Positions 22,040 through 32,953 of a stretch of 64,000 bases of DNA are shown one piece after another; the stretch's first letter is position 1; every line of letters begins with the position of its first letter. The notes under the pieces are model-generated. The model had not been told where the DNA came from. It did no database searches and was given only the letters and a program-made list of their open reading frames with translations. The translations under genes were made by a program, and so were the position numbers. Where the stretch lies: contig BTPG01000004.1 of the NCBI GenBank assembly GCA_036245525.1, positions 164,281,669 to 164,345,668 on the forward strand, read 5' to 3'. This DNA comes from Semisulcospira habei (Eukaryota > Mollusca > Gastropoda > Semisulcospiridae).

Positions 22040-22131
22040 TCAACCCTTTGCGTGTCGGTAGCGGTTTCTGTCGCGATGATTCCTGCAGGAATCATCGCGA
22101 CAGAAACCGCTACCGACACGCAAAGGGTTAA
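22040..22131. mobile_element. Family D, complete and almost perfectly palindromic
   Basis: An 88-bp palindrome without a loop runs from AACCCTTTGCGTGTCGG to CCGACACGCAAAGGGTT, centred on the CTGCAG in ATTCCTGCAGGAAT. TTAA follows on the right; the left is TCAA. AACCC next to TTAA resembles piggyBac-type termini. Confidence 0.92.
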
Positions 22132-22556
22132 TGGACCACAGACAGGCAGACACTTATCCGTCACGACGAAAACAGCAGTGGGATGGGAGACCAGAGGCAA
22201 GCGAGGCTATGATATGCACACCGAGAAACCTTTCAATCAGATGCAAGTCGGTTGTGGACGATATCTCTTACTTGGTGATGGCGGGAAAAACAGCGAAACA
22301 ACTCTGCCTGTTGCTGACACACGACTGACCGAACGCGAAAAGGCCGCGAAAGGATCATACGGGAAAATGGTCGAATATATACAGACGAGCAAAAGAAATG
22401 CGACATTTTTGGAATCATCGGAAACACTGACGATTCCCAAAATGTCGCTTTTTTGTGCTTGTCAGTATATGTAAAAATCGTAAACGGTGTCGTGGGACAT
22501 TAAACATAAACGAACGAACGTAAACGGCGGAACAAGACACTACAAACTGCAAGCAA

Positions 22557-23720
22557 TTTAGGAAGATTACAAAATAAAGTAGGTAGAAGCACTGTCAGGG
22601 GAGAGAAGAGTGCATGATCGACCAGTGATCATAGATCTACTTTGGTCAAAGCACACCAAAAAAAAAAAAAAAAAAAAAAAATTAGGAAAGAGGGATGCGC
22701 TAAGAAAGTGACTGAAAGCAATGCATATGGGGGCGTATCACATATCCCACTGTTCCAGCCACTCGGTGCATGGAAATTTAAATCTAGGTCCCCAAAGGGG
22801 GGGGGGGGGGGCAGATAGATAGCCGGTGCGGACAGCTGTTCCGGTCTTGGCCACCTCGTCAGCACACCATTCGGCATACTGGCGGAAGGCAAGAACTTTT
22901 GCCTACCTGCTAAGACAGCTACATTTTACTGTGGTGTCTGCAAGGACATAAATTCCATGCCTCCACCTAGAGCTAAATTTCCATGCACCCTAAGCGTGAA
23001 CCTACTAAAAGGGGGGAAGGGGTTGCAGTCGATATTGTAGTAATAAATGAAAAGAAAAGGGGAGGATACCAGTGCTAATATTTTAGGAAGATTACAAAGT
23101 AAAGTAGGTAAAAGCACTGTCAGGGGAGAGAAGTGTGCATGATCGACCAGTGATCATAGATCTACTTTGATCAAAGCATCAAAAATAAGATAGGAAAGAG
23201 GGGGTGCGCTAAGAAAGTGACTGAAAGCAATGCATATGGAAGCCCCCCTCCTCCCCTCTAGTTGGAGGCATGGAATATATGCCCCTGCAGACACCACAGT
23301 AAAATGTGGCTGTCTTTGCAGATAAGCAAAAGTTCCTGCCTTCCACCAATATGCCGAATGGTGTGCTGACGAGGTCGCCAAGACCGAAACAGCTGTCCAC
23401 ACCGGCTATATATCTGGACCCCCCTTGGGGGACCTAGATTTAAATTTCCATGCATCAAGTGGCTGGAACAGTGGGATATGTGATACGCCCTCCTTGAGGG
23501 GGGGGGGGGCTTCCATATGCAGTGCTTTCAGTCACTTTCTTAGCGCACCCCCTCTTTCCTATCTATTTTTTTGTTGTTGGTGCTTTGACCAAAGTAGATC
23601 TATGATCACTGGTCGATCATGCACACTTCTCTCCCCTGACAGTGCTTTTACCTACTTCACTTTGTAATCTTCCTAAAATATTAGCACTGGCAGTCTCCCC
23701 TTTTCTTTTCATTATATTTG
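22557..23720. mobile_element. Nested inverted element with arms of about 210 and 400 bp
   Basis: The right unit, 23047-23720, has terminal inverted repeats of about 210 bp (AGAAAAGGGGAG, GGAAGATTACAAAGTAAAGT, GATCGACCAGTGATCATAGA). Its middle holds ATGCCGAATGGTGTGCTGAC, then TTTAAATTTCCATGCA. The left part, 22557-22990, is a partial copy of the same unit in inverted order, so 22557-22960 and 23262-23690 pair over about 400 bp. No coding sequence is apparent. Poly-A, poly-C and poly-G runs differ between the arms. Confidence 0.87.
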
Positions 23721-23845
23721 CAAGAAATTTATGTTGGCAAAATTGTAGAATGCAGCTGAACGTGAAATGAAAACTGGTGCACGGCGAGTCCTTCCCCGCC
23801 CCCTCTGGCCACGCGTTATCTCCCTCTAGCCACGCGTTATGTGCG

Positions 23846-24012
23846 CCGCCTTTACCCATTAAAACCTGAGGCTGATTTTGTAAAATTTGCTTATTGTCCT
23901 ATGAAGGCTATGCTACAGATTAGGAGACAGATCAACTGTTTTAGTTCAAGGGTGGTGCCAGAATAGCTTGGCGCCTGAGGCGCCAAGCTATTCTGGCACC
24001 ACCCTTGAACTA
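23846..24012. mobile_element. A2-type element fragment with A core
   Basis: CCTGAGGCTGATTTTGTAAA and CCTATGAAGGCTA match 15062-15120. The A core (23942-24012) is a perfect hairpin, GGTGGTGCC and GGCACCACC. Confidence 0.85.
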
Positions 24013-24460
24013 TCAGTCAAATTTATTTCAAGTTATGGGTGTATCAGAATGAGAAGGGTCAACCCTTATTTGTAACATCACTGATGCAGAGCCTCAAGCA
24101 GTGGGAAAGCCTTGATGATCGGACAGCACTCACCAGCCCTGCGACGCTGTACAAGATCCGTATTGGACTAGCGGACTTTGAACGTCCCAGGTCATCCAGC
24201 AGGCTGACGCAAGAACCAGAGGTGCTCGACTGTTTCAAGAGCGTATTTCCCATCAGGTCCTTTCTCAGTTCATTTTCCCGGTACTCTGCGTGCATGGAAC
24301 CACTCGCCCACCATCTCCATAACCACAGCTCCATCCTGCGAGACATTCCGGGCGCTGCTGGACTGCAGCCTCCACAACATGATCTGCTGCCAGCCTCCGT
24401 CGCCCCATGAAACACCGTCCCTGTTGTACATCGCCCCGTATCCCTACATCATTAGATGGA
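24013..24460. other. No gene supported between two A cores
   Basis: Both strands are open for about 120 codons (24039-24410 plus; 24059-24415 minus). Neither translation shows a domain that I recognise. It may be the inside of an element flanked by the A cores at 23942 and 24461. Confidence 0.4.
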
Positions 24461-24552
24461 TTGACCATGATAATTCAAGGGTAGTGCCAGATTAGCTTGG
24501 CGCCTGAAGGCGCCAAGCTAATCTGGCACTACCCTTGGATTATCATGGTCAA
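24461..24552. mobile_element. Family A hairpin with 44-bp arms
   Basis: TTGACCATGATAATTCAAGG pairs with CCTTGGATTATCATGGTCAA. The core arms AGATTAG and CTAATCT are paired variants of AGAATAG and CTATTCT. Confidence 0.88.
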
Positions 24553-24736
24553 GCCATCTCCTGTAACTGGTACATAGTCGGCGTTAGGCAACACCTCCAA
24601 AATTTGAGAAATGGGACCTTGGGGCTAAAAGGGTTAACCCGTGCCCACGACCACCGTGCCGTGATGTCGTCATGGACGCTGAGTAACCTAGGCTCCAACA
24701 GGAGCCCTACTCTATATCGGAAGACGGAAGAAGAAG

Positions 24737-25581
24737 AACCCTTTGGCTGTCGGTAGCGCTTGTCGTCGCGATGATTCATGTAGGAATAACAACATCCTGA
24801 CATCCTGCCGGAATAACAACATCCTGACATCCTGCGCGAATGACAACATCCTGACATCCTGCGGGAATAACAACATCCTGACATCCTGCGGGAATAACAA
24901 CATCCTGACATCCTGCGGGAATAACAGCATCCTGACATCCTGCGAGAATAACAACATCCTGACATCCTGCGGGAATAACAACATCCTGACATCCTGCGGG
25001 AATAACAACATCCTGACATCCTGCGAGAATAACAACATCCTGACATCCTGCGAGAATAACAACATCCTGACATCCTGCGAGAATAACAACATCCTGACAT
25101 CCTGCGGGAATAACAACATCCTGACATCCTGCGGGAATAACAATATCCTGACATCCTCCAGGAATAACAACATCCTGACATCCTGCGGGAATAACAACAT
25201 CCTGACATCCTGCGGGAATAACAACATCCTGACATCCTGCAGGAATAACAACATCCTGACATCCTGCAGGAATAACAACATCCTGACATCCTGCGAGAAT
25301 AACAACATCCTGACATCCTGCGAGAATAACAACATCCTGACATCCTGCGGGAATAACAATATCCTGACATCCTGCGAGAATAACAACATCCTGACATCCT
25401 CCAGGAATAACAACATCCTGACATCCTGCGAGAATAACAACATCCTGACATCCTCCAGGAATAACAACATCCTGACATCCTGCCGGAATAACAACATCCT
25501 GACATCCTGCGGGAATAACAACATCCTGACATCCTGCAGGAATCATCGCGACCAGAAGCGCTACGCCAGCCAAAGAGTTAG
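24737..25581. mobile_element. Family D element with an expanded apex
   Basis: The left arm, AACCCTTTGGCTGTCGGTAG to CGCGATGATTC (24737-24777), and the right arm, AATCATCGCGACC to CAGCCAAAGAGTTA (25541-25581), are the two halves of a family D palindrome. All the DNA between them is a 27-bp tandem array. The arms still share the GGCTGT/GCCA-type terminal variant seen at 38326 and 47443. Confidence 0.9.
24785..25541. repeat. 27-bp minisatellite, about 28 copies
   Basis: The unit is AATAACAACATCCTGACATC plus CTGCGGG, with CTGCAGG, CTGCGAG, CTCCAGG and CTGCCGG variants at its end. The array is uniform and shows no interspersed unique spacers. Because 27 is a multiple of three and the unit lacks stops in several frames, long repetitive open frames exist on both strands. 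I do not regard any as a gene. Confidence 0.97.
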
Positions 25582-25650
25582 TGACGCGAAAGAGGAAGAA
25601 GTCGCCGGCGAGAAAAGACATATATGTTCCTGTCAGTGACAAGACTTACA

Positions 25651-25927
25651 TCAGAGTCCGAAATAGCTCAGGCGGTTAAACGTCGGAGCAGGAGAGCGAA
25701 GGAAATCGCCGGGTCGTGGACTCACAATCCAGGGGAAAAAAAACCGGATTTGTCCGTTGAAAGATCCTGATAAATCAAAGTGGCACAGTGGAGTGCTCCT
25801 GAGTTGATCAGTGTTCAGGTCGTACTCCATAGGCAATAGATTTCCCTGTCCCCCATAACCCGCCCGTTAGGGCCGTCCATGATCACCTCGGTGCTGTGGA
25901 CGTTAAACCCGAACTAACCAACCAACC
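25651..25927 (+). mobile_element. tRNA-derived SINE with target duplication
   Basis: The head GTCCGAAATAGCTCAGGCGG resembles a tRNA 5' part with an A box; a degraded B box follows (GGTCGTGGACTCACAATCC). The 3' end reads GACGTTAAACCCGAACTAAC then CAACC repeats. The 10-bp duplication AAGACTTACA lies at 25641-25650 and 25928-25937. RNA polymerase III transcription and LINE-driven insertion are inferred from the class. Confidence 0.88.
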
Positions 25928-25939
25928 AAGACTTACAAG

Positions 25940-26334
25940 GAACGTGCACCGCACTAACGGCTGCTAGTCCGCAGAAGGCAAGCAAATTAAGCCATCTGTC
26001 TCTGATTCAGTGCAGTAATTGGAAAAGTAGCAGCGCCTCTCTAAAACTGTTTGCGCGCGGCCTTCTTTCATCAGTGTTTGCCGCTCAAAATGTGATCGGG
26101 CCGACTTCATCCGCAGCGCCGGGATGAACTCAACCCGAGGCCCTTTTGCGTGTATCTTCACATTAAAGCGACCTGTTCCAATTTTGTTTTTTAAAAAGCA
26201 AAAATAATAAATCGTCACTCTGATGGCTCTGTAGGCTCAAAGCGGCGACGTTAAAAGTTACTGAACAAACATCGACAACCTGCTCCAGGCGGGTAAAGGG
26301 TTACTAGAAGGTAATATCTGACTATAAAATGGTG
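25940..26334. other. No gene seen
   Basis: Unrecognised. A short minus-strand frame (25964-26218) has no known motif. Confidence 0.45.

Positions 26335-26383
<49 letters not shown>
26335..26383. repeat. (AAT)n microsatellite
   Basis: About 48 bp of ATA/AAT repeats. Confidence 0.95.
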
Positions 26384-26384
<1 letters not shown>

Positions 26385-26573
26385 GATTTTTAAAAAATCA
26401 CATATAACACGCACGGTATCCCTTACAAACAGGCTCCAAGCGCGACACTTAACTGGGGGGAAAAAATGTTCAATGCACACAGAGATAAAACACATCCCGA
26501 AAATATCTCGTTTATTAATATTCTTAGTAATGTCTCAGAATAATGCTGGACTAAAAGGGCTGACTTAAATTAT

Positions 26574-27240
26574 GAAGCTTGAATGTTGAAAAATGAAAGA
26601 CTTTTCTTCTCTTCTTGTGTGTGCGCAGGAGACTGAGTTCCTTCCGTTACGCCGCTCAAAGGGCAGTGGAAAACGTCTGGTACGTGCGAATAGACTGTCA
26701 AAAGAATAGTACTACTACTAATAATAATAATACCGTTATTATATAGGCGCTTTTTCTCAATTTTGGGCGAATCGACTCAAAGCGCCGCGAACTTAAACCC
26801 AACACGCACACTCACGTAAAAGACACGGATTTACGCCATTTAAGACAAACACAGTACAAGACAGACGAAGGGCCAGTTCAGCTACTGAAGTTACAGATAT
26901 TTTTGATTGCTTGTATTTGAAATTTGTAAAGTGGCCTGAAACCGGTACCAAAAGTGGGGGTGGGGGGGGGGGTGGGGGTGGAAGAACCGAGTACCCGGAG
27001 AAAGAACCCCCGACGGTCCGCCCGAATTAACGGTGACACTTACCAGAGGAGAAAAGTCCGACGCCGGAACCCGTTTTCGAACCTCGCACCTTTGGCATTG
27101 GTGGCAGGCGCCTTAACCACTGCGCCACGGACCGCCCCAAAGGGTAGAGAAGTCTTAGCTGAGGCAAGACAACATTGATAAGCCGCTGTATCGGCAACTT
27201 TGTAGCAATCAAAACCTGCCATGGAGCAGACCGCTTTAAC
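26574..27240. repeat. Dispersed repeat K, copy 2, split by insertions
   Basis: 26574-26700 (CCTTCCGTTACGCCGCTCAA, GTCTGGTACGTGCG) and 27125-27240 (GAGGCAAGACAACATTGATA, CTGCCATGGAGCAGACCGCT) match 14816-15052. The 26701-27124 block between them is inserted. It contains an (AAT)-tailed LINE-like 3' end near 26717-26760 and a tRNA-like SINE head. Confidence 0.75.
27066..27140 (-). mobile_element. tRNA-like SINE head
   Basis: On the minus strand, GGGGCGGTCCGTGGCGCAGT carries an A box (TGGCGCAGTGG), and GCGAGGTTCGAAAAC carries a near-consensus B box at normal tRNA spacing. The anticodon arm is not convincing, so I call a SINE head rather than a tRNA gene. Confidence 0.7.
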
Positions 27241-27351
27241 CCTTTGCGTGTCGGTAGCTGCAGGTGTCCTGCAGGATTCATCGCGACTAAAACCGCTATC
27301 GACACGAGGAATCATCGCGACTAAAACCTCTACCGACACGCAAAGGGTTAA
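27236..27351. mobile_element. Family D with TTAA at both ends and a duplicated inner arm
   Basis: It begins TTAACCCTTTGCGTGTCGG and ends CCGACACGCAAAGGGTTAA. The right inner segment, ATCATCGCGACTAAAACC then GCTATCGACACG-like, occurs twice in tandem with a period of about 36 bp. Confidence 0.87.
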
Positions 27352-27539
27352 TGCCTGAAAACAAAACCCGCTCCCATAATGAAAATGCTTTCCTGAAGTC
27401 CTTTACGGTGTCGGGAGATTGTCTGCGTCAGCCGTTGGGGCTGATGGGAATCCATGACGCTTGCTGACGATCGGTCCCTGCTGTCCCTCAAACTGAGGAT
27501 GTTTGCCATTAATTGTCAAAAGTCAGCATGTCCAGTTTG

Positions 27540-27664
<125 letters not shown>

Positions 27665-27758
27665 CCCTACCTTTTCACTATATTTACAATGAAAATATCA
27701 CTTTCCTCAAAAATTAAGATCCTGGTTTTTGCAATCATACGGCAGGTGTTATCGGGTG

Positions 27759-28324
27759 TTAACCCCTGAAAGTACCATTACGCATACACCTGAAGACACA
27801 TTTCAGCACCAATTGTGTTTGTTACACCTTGTCGACACAACTAATGACCTTTAACGCAGTTTGGACACGCAGCAAAAGCACACGCGTAATCGTACTTATT
27901 TATTCTGAGAAGCCGTTAGTGTGTCAGTCTATTTGTAGCTGTTTCTCGCACTGAAGGCGTTGTATTTTTAGAACGGAGTGGAGTCTTTGTCAGGTTACTT
28001 GATACAAAGACGACGTATATCTTTGAACAGTTACGGCGGTAGTGGGCCTTTAACTGTTAGTCGAGAAAAAAAACTGAACATAACCCGAAACAGGAAGAGG
28101 CATAGTTCCTTATGAGCCCCCGCAAATGCAGGGGTGGGGGTAGGGGTGTGGTGCGGGTGTGTGTGTGTGTGTGGGGGGGGGGGCTCATGAGAATCTATGC
28201 CTTTTGCTGACACCTCTTTGTAGCCATGTTTTTGGGACGTTTGGGATCACTGAGTCTGTGACGTCGAATTTATAAGATCAGTTTTAGAAACACAGTGTGC
28301 TCTCACTGGCAGCAAAGGGGTTCA
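27759..28324 (-). mobile_element. Long family B element with an expanded hairpin loop
   Basis: It starts TTAACCCCTGAAAGTACC and ends CACTGGCAGCAAAGGGGTTCAA. Its left part (to about 28060) matches the complement of 43690-44103. The B hairpin at 28090-28208 has arms GAGGCATAGTTCCTTATGAG and CTCATGAGAATCTATGCC, but its loop is swollen to about 60 bp by GGGGTGGGGGTAGGGG, (GT)n and a G run. Confidence 0.82.
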
Positions 28325-28394
28325 ACTCATCTAGCACATGAACAGGCTCTCTTCTGATCCCAGGTGTAGTTTGCTCGTTACCGGTACCGACACT

Positions 28395-28668
28395 GGTGAG
28401 GTTACGTTTACGCCGTACTACTCCCAGCAACGAACGAGAGCGAAGAAACGGAGTACAACCAATTCGTTCTATAAGCATAGACAACACTCCAAACATCCCC
28501 AAGAGGCATCCCGAACACTCCAAACATCTCAAAGAGGCATTGATCCTCATGAGCCCTTGGAGATGTTTAGAGTGTTTGTCTATGCTTATGGTCGACGCTG
28601 GTTATCCCCCGAGACTTTGCTGTCGTTCGTTGTTGGAAGTCGTGCGTCTCAAGCGAAACCTCGCTGTT
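28395..28668. mobile_element. Family G long hairpin, copy 1
   Basis: The arms include CAACGAACGAGAGCGA and AAGCATAGACAACACTCC, with a B-like core (AGAGGCATTGATCCTCATGA) at the apex. The left arm has an internal duplication of CACTCCAAACATC. Confidence 0.82.
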
Positions 28669-28832
28669 GAGGCAGCTGAACAGTAAAGCGGTTTAATCAA
28701 GATGCCGGGAAAGTTTTCAGGTATTTTTTTTTAAATCCAGTTTTTGTACATACCGTGCGAATGACTGGGGGTAAATTCACATGACTACACATGTTGCAAA
28801 TTAACCCATGCCTGCTAGTGCCAAGTTAGCTC

Positions 28833-28910
28833 AACCTTTTCGTTGTCGGTAGCGGTTTTAAAATTTTTAATTTATTTTTGTTAATGATTCCTTGCAAGGT
28901 GATTCCTGGT
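28833..28910. mobile_element. Decayed family D fragment
   Basis: CAACCTTTTCGTTGTCGGTAG then CGGTTTT is a left arm; AATGATTCCTTGCAAGG marks the centre. An AT-rich piece replaces the normal inner arm. Confidence 0.6.
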
Positions 28911-29207
28911 AAGATGGTAAAGACACTCAAAAATAAACATAAGTACACAGTGCCAGAGTACACAAAACGTACTTTTGTTTATTTTTTCCCAATTAAAAAA
29001 AGGTTTAAATTGACATCCCTTGTCCGTATGTTGTGGGTAGACATTACAGCACACATAGACTGCACCACATCGATTGTATGGTTCCATTTCTACCCACAGC
29101 TGAGGAATACTATCTCTGATATTTGCATTAATACGTCGTCCTGTACATTAGTACCTCTGTCTTGCCCCTTACTTCATTTGCTTTGGTGAAAGTGAACGCT
29201 ATCCAAC

Positions 29208-29275
29208 TGCAATAGACATAGATGCACAGGAGCCCCCGCAACTGTGGGGGCTCATGAGGATCTGTGCCTCTCGCT
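29208..29275. mobile_element. Family B hairpin core
   Basis: GCAATAGACATAGATGCACA and the complement-like right arm with AGCCCCCGCAACTGTGGGGGCT at the apex; moderately decayed. Confidence 0.78.
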
Positions 29276-29391
29276 AACGCCATTTACATTACGCTCCGTG
29301 TTGACTGGCAGTATTGGAGTTGAGCCCGTCATTGAATTTTGAAATTAATACCAGTTCAACGTCAAAGATCCTCAGCCATCAAAATAATATG

Positions 29392-29468
29392 GATGGGGGC
29401 TCATGAGGATCTATACCTCTTGCAGCAGCTGGGTGGTGTTCCGTTTTCTTGGGCTGTAACGGGGTTAA
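29392..29468. mobile_element. Family B right half
   Basis: GGGGGCTCATGAGGATCTAT then ACCTCTTGCAG and the terminal AACGGGGTTAA. The left arm is missing. Confidence 0.72.
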
Positions 29469-29719
29469 CGGCCCCACACCATCACAGACTCAGATAATGA
29501 AGAGGGAAAAAAGACAGCTTGCGGCAAACACCTACAAACATACATCAGTCTGAGCGAGGTTGCGGCAAGTCAGTTCACCACAGGTTAAAAACCAGTGGAC
29601 TGATCCAGTACAGCAGACGGCGGGAAAATAAGCAAGAAGAAGAATATGCATTTCAACTGTTAGTTTTGTTTCTTTTGCTGCCGTCTGCTCAACTGCAGGG
29701 ACCGCCAAACGACCGGCCA

Positions 29720-29844
<125 letters not shown>

Positions 29845-30124
29845 GTGTGTGCATTTCCAAGCCTTATTTTCATTTTATAAACGTTGTTTGCACTACCTGC
29901 GTTTGGATGTGATGTGGATGAGCCGATGGCCTGAATAATAAAACCACTAAGTCTTGAGTCTCTCTCTCGTAGATTTAACAACTAGCAACTGCATATTATA
30001 AAATGGCAATTTCGATTGTCTCAAAATTTCTACGGCTCATAAATAAAGTTTCATCTTATCATATTCACATCATCATCAACATCATCTGTCTGTCTGTCTT
30101 TCTGTCACACGCACACACATGAGA

Positions 30125-30310
30125 GAGAAATGAAATGAAATGAAACTTTATTTTTCAAGGATAAATGATTAGGTACCCTCAATGACCTGTTTTCAATCAT
30201 GTCCTTGCTAAGGTATAGCACGCACGTAAACACATATGCACATAATTTTATATATAAAAAGTATACGTAGCAGTGAAAAGTACAGGCAACAATAATTCCA
30301 TTTCAAATGA
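30125..30310 (-). mobile_element. LINE 3' end with an ATTTC-type tail
   Basis: On the minus strand the sequence ends CTTGAAAAATAAAGTTTCAT then TTCATTTCATTTC. AATAAA with a short tandem tail is typical of CR1-group LINEs. No coding part was seen. Confidence 0.55.
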
Positions 30311-30332
30311 TCAATGCTCACATTACACCACA

Positions 30333-30334
<2 letters not shown>

Positions 30335-30408
<74 letters not shown>

Positions 30409-30495
30409 CACACACACACACACACACACACACCAATATATATCAGTCCGCACACACAGACACACACACACACGCACATACTGATTTCTACCAGT

Positions 30496-30553
<58 letters not shown>

Positions 30554-30557
30554 CACA
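30335..30557. repeat. (AC)n arrays with interruptions
   Basis: Three AC blocks are separated by CAATATATATCAGTCCG and by GCACATACTGATTTCTACCAG. The two interrupts are similar, so the blocks may be a longer duplicated unit. Confidence 0.95.
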
Positions 30558-30894
30558 ATGACACCAAGAAAAACATCGAACATTAAACATAAAAAAGTTA
30601 TGATGTTATGCTGAACTTACAAATATGCTGGACATAATTATTAGAAGTCATAAAGAAGGCATGTCTTCTTCTCCGCTGAGGTTTCAAAACAAAAGAAACG
30701 ACAAAATGACAACACCTCAGCAAGTCTAAAGTATTATGATACGTGAATATGAATAAGGAAATGTTTCTGCAGTCAAATAACGGTATGTGAAAGAAAAATA
30801 CGAACAACATGTTTTCACATGTTCTTAATAAATTTATATAGTTGGTTCTTGAAAGTTCGTAAAGACGGTGCTGCTTTAATGTCTGCTTTAATGT

Positions 30895-31050
30895 CTGACC
30901 CGTGTTAGTTCTACTTCCTCCACCCTTATCGACCACATCTACACAACTAATAAGTCAAGGGTAGTGGGAGTATAGGTACCCCAAATAGGTATTAGTGATC
31001 ATTACCCTGTGTGTTGTGGCTGGGCATTGAAAGCAAATACTACTTTTCAG
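30895..31050 (+). pseudogene. LINE endonuclease C-terminal fragment
   Basis: The plus strand reads TRVSSTSSTLIDHIYTTN, a stop, then GISDHYPVC, the last conserved endonuclease block (SDH). It resembles the matching part of the LINE at 16430-16540. Both flanks are truncated. Confidence 0.75.
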
Positions 31051-31149
31051 AAACACTTATGGTGGATTCCCCCTGTGCTTCTGATGTCAGCAATGTTGCA
31101 GTTAATTACTGAAAGGGTTAGTACTAAAGAATTAAAGAATGTTGACAGA

Positions 31150-31290
31150 CACAATCTACTGATATTACTGTTGAAAAACCGGGTAACAGCCTGACGGACA
31201 GATGAGTTGGCGTAACGTGATGTACTAATTTTGGGTACTCGAAGTCTGCCACTTCGTTCGATACGTCTGCTGACAAATTCATGTAGATAC
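31150..31290 (-). pseudogene. Possible LINE C-terminal fragment
   Basis: The minus strand gives RSGRLRVPKISTSRYANSSV, a pattern like the basic block before the WNSLP motif in LINEs. Short and uncertain. Confidence 0.35.
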
Positions 31291-31413
31291 ATGTAGATAC
31301 TTAGCACCCTGTGGCGTGGTTTTGAGACTGAACCCACTGAAGGTGTTGATAGCCGTAATACGGTGCCGCGAGTGGGTACTGTGTGTATTGCGGCATCAAC
31401 ATGATCACGTTCA

Positions 31414-31560
<147 letters not shown>

Positions 31561-31561
31561 A

Positions 31562-31952
31562 TCAGTGAATCAATGAATCAATGAATCTTTATTTTACAAC
31601 GGTGAAGATATTAACACAGTCAGTGACTATGTCATTTTTCGTACCTGCCGTTGCTACAACTACGACTAACTAAGTACAAAATAGACATAAAACAGGGACA
31701 TCAAAGCACAGTGGTACAAAATATATAGTCCACTAAACACAAACACGCGCATACGCCGCGCACAAACGCACTCACGCGCCCACACATACACATACACAAT
31801 CATGATTGTTAGAATATACACGTACATTGGTGTGTGTACGAATAACTAGATATTATTATTTGAGTAATGTCAGATACCTGTAAAGACTTGCCTTGAAACG
31901 AGATAATGTCGGAGTGGCCTTAACGTGATGTGGGAGTGAGTTCCACAGAGAG
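31562..31952 (-). pseudogene. LINE 3' fragment
   Basis: The minus strand reads LWNSLPHHVKATPTLSRFKA then SLYRYL and a stop near 31864, the usual C-terminus of a CR1/L2-type reverse transcriptase protein. The 3' UTR ends in a GATTCATT repeat at 31562-31590. It is truncated at the GA microsatellite. Confidence 0.8.
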
Positions 31953-31954
31953 AG

Positions 31955-32037
<83 letters not shown>

Positions 32038-32165
32038 CAGAGAGACAGAGAGACAGAGACAGAGAGACACCGAGAGACAGACAGACAGACAGACAGACAC
32101 AGAGAGAGACAGACAGACAGAGAGGAGGGAGGGGGTTGTAGGGGGTGGGGTGGGGGGGGGGGGTA
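31953..32165. repeat. (GA)n-(GACA)n and G-rich tract
   Basis: GA repeats grade into GAGACA and CAGA units and then a GGGGTGGGG-type run. Confidence 0.95.
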
Positions 32166-32282
32166 GGGGGATTGTTCATCTGGCCATAAGCCAGTGTGAA
32201 GAGAGTAAAGCCAAGCCGTGTAATGAGGACAACAGGTGAGTGGCGGGAATGAGGACGCGCATGAGAACTAGAACCCGTGCAG

Positions 32283-32327
32283 GTGGCGGAGTACTCCCCA
32301 GACAGACTCACTCGGGGAGTACGCCAC
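32283..32327. repeat. Short hairpin
   Basis: GGCGGAGTACTCCCC and GGGGAGTACGCC pair around GACAGACTCACTC. Positions 32328-32950 hold nothing else I recognise apart from a poly-C run at 32419-32447. Confidence 0.65.
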
Positions 32328-32953
32328 AAGTACACTACTATTCAAATCACACCCTCAGCATGCCCGGCGTCTCGAGTGAATAGAAGTGGAGTTGTGGCGT
32401 AGTTCCCGAGCCGGCAGCCTTGAAGCTGCCCCCCCCCCCCCCCCCCACCAAACATTTGTCCATCCATCTCTTAGGACAGAAAAATGGCTAAACAGCCGGA
32501 GCCGGAACTGGAAAATAAATATTGGGACTGAAATGATGAAGCAGCATCTCTGGCCACCATTTTCTCGTCAGGGTTCCACAGCTAAAATGCGCCGATACAA
32601 CTGGTTATCAACGTTGTCTTGCCTCAACTAAGACCTTTTACCCTTCTTTTCACAATCCACGCGAGAGAATGCACACGTAAAGGAGGTTTTCCGCTGCCTT
32701 TTGACAGTAACGGAAGAAACTCTTCCGCGTACAAAAGCAGAAAAGTCTTTCATTTTTCCACATTCAACTGAACTTCCTAATTCAAGTGAGCCGTTTTGTC
32801 CAGCATTATTGTAAGACATACTACGGACATTTACAACGGAGATATCGCTATAAACCCTTTACGGCCTGCAGTAGGTCGCTTTAACCTCAAACCGTTCAAG
32901 GGTTGAATCCCTTTTTGAGACAAAAGTGTCAGGCAGGAAGGCAGCCCGGCTGA

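Noticed and set aside
24039..24415. Possible gene on either strand between two A cores
   Set aside because: About 120 codons open on both strands but no recognisable domain, splice signals or codon bias that I could judge by eye.
24785..25541. CRISPR-like repeat array
   Set aside because: The units are contiguous with no unique spacers, no leader or cas genes, and the sequence is eukaryotic.
24549..25642. Long open frames of 270-327 residues on both strands with nine-residue repeats (MSGCCYSRR, NNNILTSCG)
   Set aside because: They are translations of a 27-bp tandem array. The length is a multiple of three and lacks stops, so several frames stay open at once.
27066..27140. Functional tRNA gene
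   Set aside because: A and B boxes are visible, but the anticodon and acceptor stems are not convincing; a SINE head explains it better.
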